Of a DNA stretch of 64,000 nt, positions 62,705 to 64,000 are shown one piece after another (the first letter of the stretch is position 1; each line of letters begins with the position of its first letter). The stretch lies in the NCBI RefSeq assembly GCF_007988945.1, contig NZ_BJVC01000001.1, positions 124,001 through 188,000 of the forward strand, read 5' to 3'. A program made the translations under genes and the position numbers. The notes beneath the pieces were generated by a model. The model searched no databases. It was not told the DNA's origin and worked only from the letters and a program-made list of their open reading frames with translations. Source of the DNA: Swaminathania salitolerans (lineage in GTDB: Bacteria > Pseudomonadota > Alphaproteobacteria > Acetobacterales > Acetobacteraceae).

Positions 62705-63044
62705 CCGAATTCCTCTCTATGGGCGGTGTGTCGCGTCAGGAAGGTCGGGCCTGGCAATGCGGGTGTCAATCCCTGCCCGTCAGCCCGGCGCATCCGAAGC
62801 TGCATCCGACGATGCAGCGTGCGTTGAGGTTCATGATGCGCTCCCGGGGCAAGGCCCCCCGGGTGAGACATCCGGTGGCACCCGGGGCGCGTTACTGGCG
62901 CATTGCAGGCGCAGTACGGAGGCGCAGTGGTGAGGTGCAGACAGGCCGGGCCCCGTTTCCATGAAGGCCGAACCGGCCCGGGAGGATGTCGCTCCCGGAA
63001 GGAGAGACCGCTCCCAGAGGCTGGCGCTCAGAGGCTGGCGCGTC
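62705..63044. other. 340-bp gap with two strong hairpins and a tandem repeat
   Basis: No coding frame with a ribosome site was found. Two perfect hairpins stand out: GCTGCATC-CGAC-GATGCAGC (62799-62818) and CCCGGGG/CCCCGGG (62843-62863, 7-nt loop). They could end transcription of the receptor gene, which points this way, or lie in the VOC gene leader. Confidence 0.5.
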
Positions 63045-63058
63045 TCAGAGGCTGGCGC
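63015..63058. repeat. three perfect 13-bp copies at the receptor gene stop codon
   Basis: CAGAGGCTGGCGC occurs at 63015, 63029 and 63046. The third copy includes the TonB receptor stop codon, so the last codons plus stop (AGCGCCAGCCTCTGA) have been duplicated downstream. Confidence 0.9.
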
Positions 63059-64000
63059 TGACGCGGCCGAAATAATAGCCCCCGGTAAAGGGAACCTGGT
63101 TGGAGAACTGGTCGTACATCGAGCCGCCTGCCGGGACCAGAACGCCGGGAAGACGACGCGGGCGCACATTGAACACGTTGTTTACGCCGAGGCTTGCATG
63201 GATCCGGGAGGTGATCCTGTAGCCGATCTCGATATCCGTGAGCCAGCGCGGGGTGTTCTTGAACTGTCCGAAACAGCTGTTCGAATAGCGCAGGGCGCCG
63301 CCCTTCTCGCAGCGTGCCGATGCCGGTGTCCAGTCCTGATAGGTCATCATGTTGGTGGTTTCGCCGTAGCGGGTCTGACGCAGGTTGATGTCCCATTTCC
63401 CGACGGTCCAGAGCGCATTCAGGATGATCTTGCTGCGTGGGGTCGCCGTGGTGATATAGCCGATGGTCTGCTCGTTCAGCAGAGGTCTGCCGAGGGTCGA
63501 GAGACCGTTATGATGCAGGCGCGTCCGGTTGAGGTTGAGAGCCCCGGTAAGCGCAAGATTGCCGTAGCTGTGCATGCGAACCAGATAATCCGCCTTGATA
63601 TCGAGGCCCTGCGTTCGCGTGCTGGCGCCGTTGGAAAGGAAATAGGCCGAGGATGCGGCTGCATTCGTTGCAGTCGGCGAGACGTCGAACCCGAAGGAGC
63701 GTATGGCGTCCAGAGCCTGCGGCCCGCGTATCGTGCCGCCCTGGACGATGCGATCGCGCAGGTTGATCTGATAGACGTCGGCCTCGACATGGAACCCGCG
63801 TACCGGCTCCATCGTGAAACCTGCGCTCGCATTGACAGAGCGCTCCGGCTTGAGACCCTGCGCCCCGAGGGAGCGCGCGGCATCGGACTGGACGGGAAGC
63901 TGCCCGCCGACGCTGCCGGTTCCCGCATAGATGTTGAGTCGGCTGAAATGGGATTCCTGGAGGGTTGGCGCACGGAAGCCGTTCGCGATCGTGCCGCGCA
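63045..64000 (-). CDS. TonB-dependent receptor, C-terminal part (5' end beyond the window)
   Basis: The frame is open to the window edge, giving about 317 residues of barrel. The TonB-receptor motif GFRAPTLQE is near the truncated N-terminus, followed by LKPERSVNASAGFTM, and beta strands continue to the C-terminal GVNNVFNVRPRRLPG with the closing YYFGRVSASL. It belongs to the large-barrel siderophore/substrate receptors. No plug is visible because it lies outside. The ligand is not predictable. Confidence 0.9.
   Translation of the reverse strand, partial: RGTIANGFRAPTLQESHFSRLNIYAGTGSVGGQLPVQSDAARSLGAQGLKPERSVNASAGFTMEPVRGFHVEADVYQINLRDRIVQGGTIRGPQALDAIRSFGFDVSPTATNAAASSAYFLSNGASTRTQGLDIKADYLVRMHSYGNLALTGALNLNRTRLHHNGLSTLGRPLLNEQTIGYITTATPRSKIILNALWTVGKWDINLRQTRYGETTNMMTYQDWTPASARCEKGGALRYSNSCFGQFKNTPRWLTDIEIGYRITSRIHASLGVNNVFNVRPRRLPGVLVPAGGSMYDQFSNQVPFTGGYYFGRVSASL

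Noticed and set aside
1-64000. tRNA or rRNA genes, insertion sequences, prophage
   Set aside because: No cloverleaf-like or rRNA segments, transposase frames, terminal inverted repeats or phage genes could be recognised on reading through the window.

Overview
The window is about 62-64 % G+C and tightly packed. It looks like the chromosome of an acetic acid bacterium (Acetobacteraceae, Alphaproteobacteria). This placement is inferred from gene content: a Hint-domain beta-helix protein, an emrAB-nodT style efflux operon, zwf next to a GH15 gene, and a single-operon complex I with fused nuoCD. No rRNA or tRNA is present to confirm it. No CRISPR array, insertion sequence, prophage or attachment site was seen.

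Layout. 1-5 kb: the tail of a two-partner-secretion transporter, a small secreted protein, gap-pgk (reverse strand), a lipoprotein and a GINT1-like beta-propeller protein. 5-8 kb: selO (reverse) divergent from a polysaccharide flippase. 7.8-13.4 kb: five overlapping reverse-strand genes related to hydrogenase-4 / energy-converting hydrogenase-related (Ehr) complexes. Their large subunit has lost both nickel-binding CxxC motifs, and no iron-sulfur subunit is encoded nearby; this is the most unusual locus. 13.5-20.2 kb: aldo-keto reductase, a degenerate oxalate-decarboxylase-like bicupin, sdaA, holC-pepA and a TauE/SafE permease. 20.3-26.1 kb: a Hint-domain protein, then the molybdenum cofactor operon moeA-moaA-moaC-moaD-moaE (reverse) with a candidate structured leader. 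26.6-31 kb: a tripartite EmrA/EmrB/outer-membrane-factor drug exporter behind a perfect 21-bp operator-like palindrome. 31-34.5 kb: zwf and a GH15 trehalase/glucoamylase-like gene.

34.8-49.3 kb: a complete 13-gene NADH dehydrogenase operon nuoA-B-CD-E-F-G-H-I-J-K-L-M-N, with many overlapping junctions, closed by a strong intrinsic terminator. 49.4-55.8 kb: an aerobic cobalamin cluster cobG-H-I-J, cobK on the opposite strand, and cobL-E-M. 55.9-57.3 kb: an XRE regulator with its own palindromic operator, divergent from a pirin. 57.4-62.2 kb: a heavy-metal resistance operon of a CsoR/RcnR-type sensor with a His-rich tandem-repeat leader, a periplasmic adaptor and a CzcA-type RND pump, behind a G-tract operator. 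62.3-64 kb: a VOC-family protein and the C-terminal part of a TonB-dependent receptor that runs off the window.

A recurring property is short (11-18 bp) GC-rich tandem duplications in intergenic DNA, at gene tails and inside variable protein regions. Most genes form translationally coupled units with ATGA or TGATG junctions. Recognisable regulatory DNA is confined to a few intergenic gaps.
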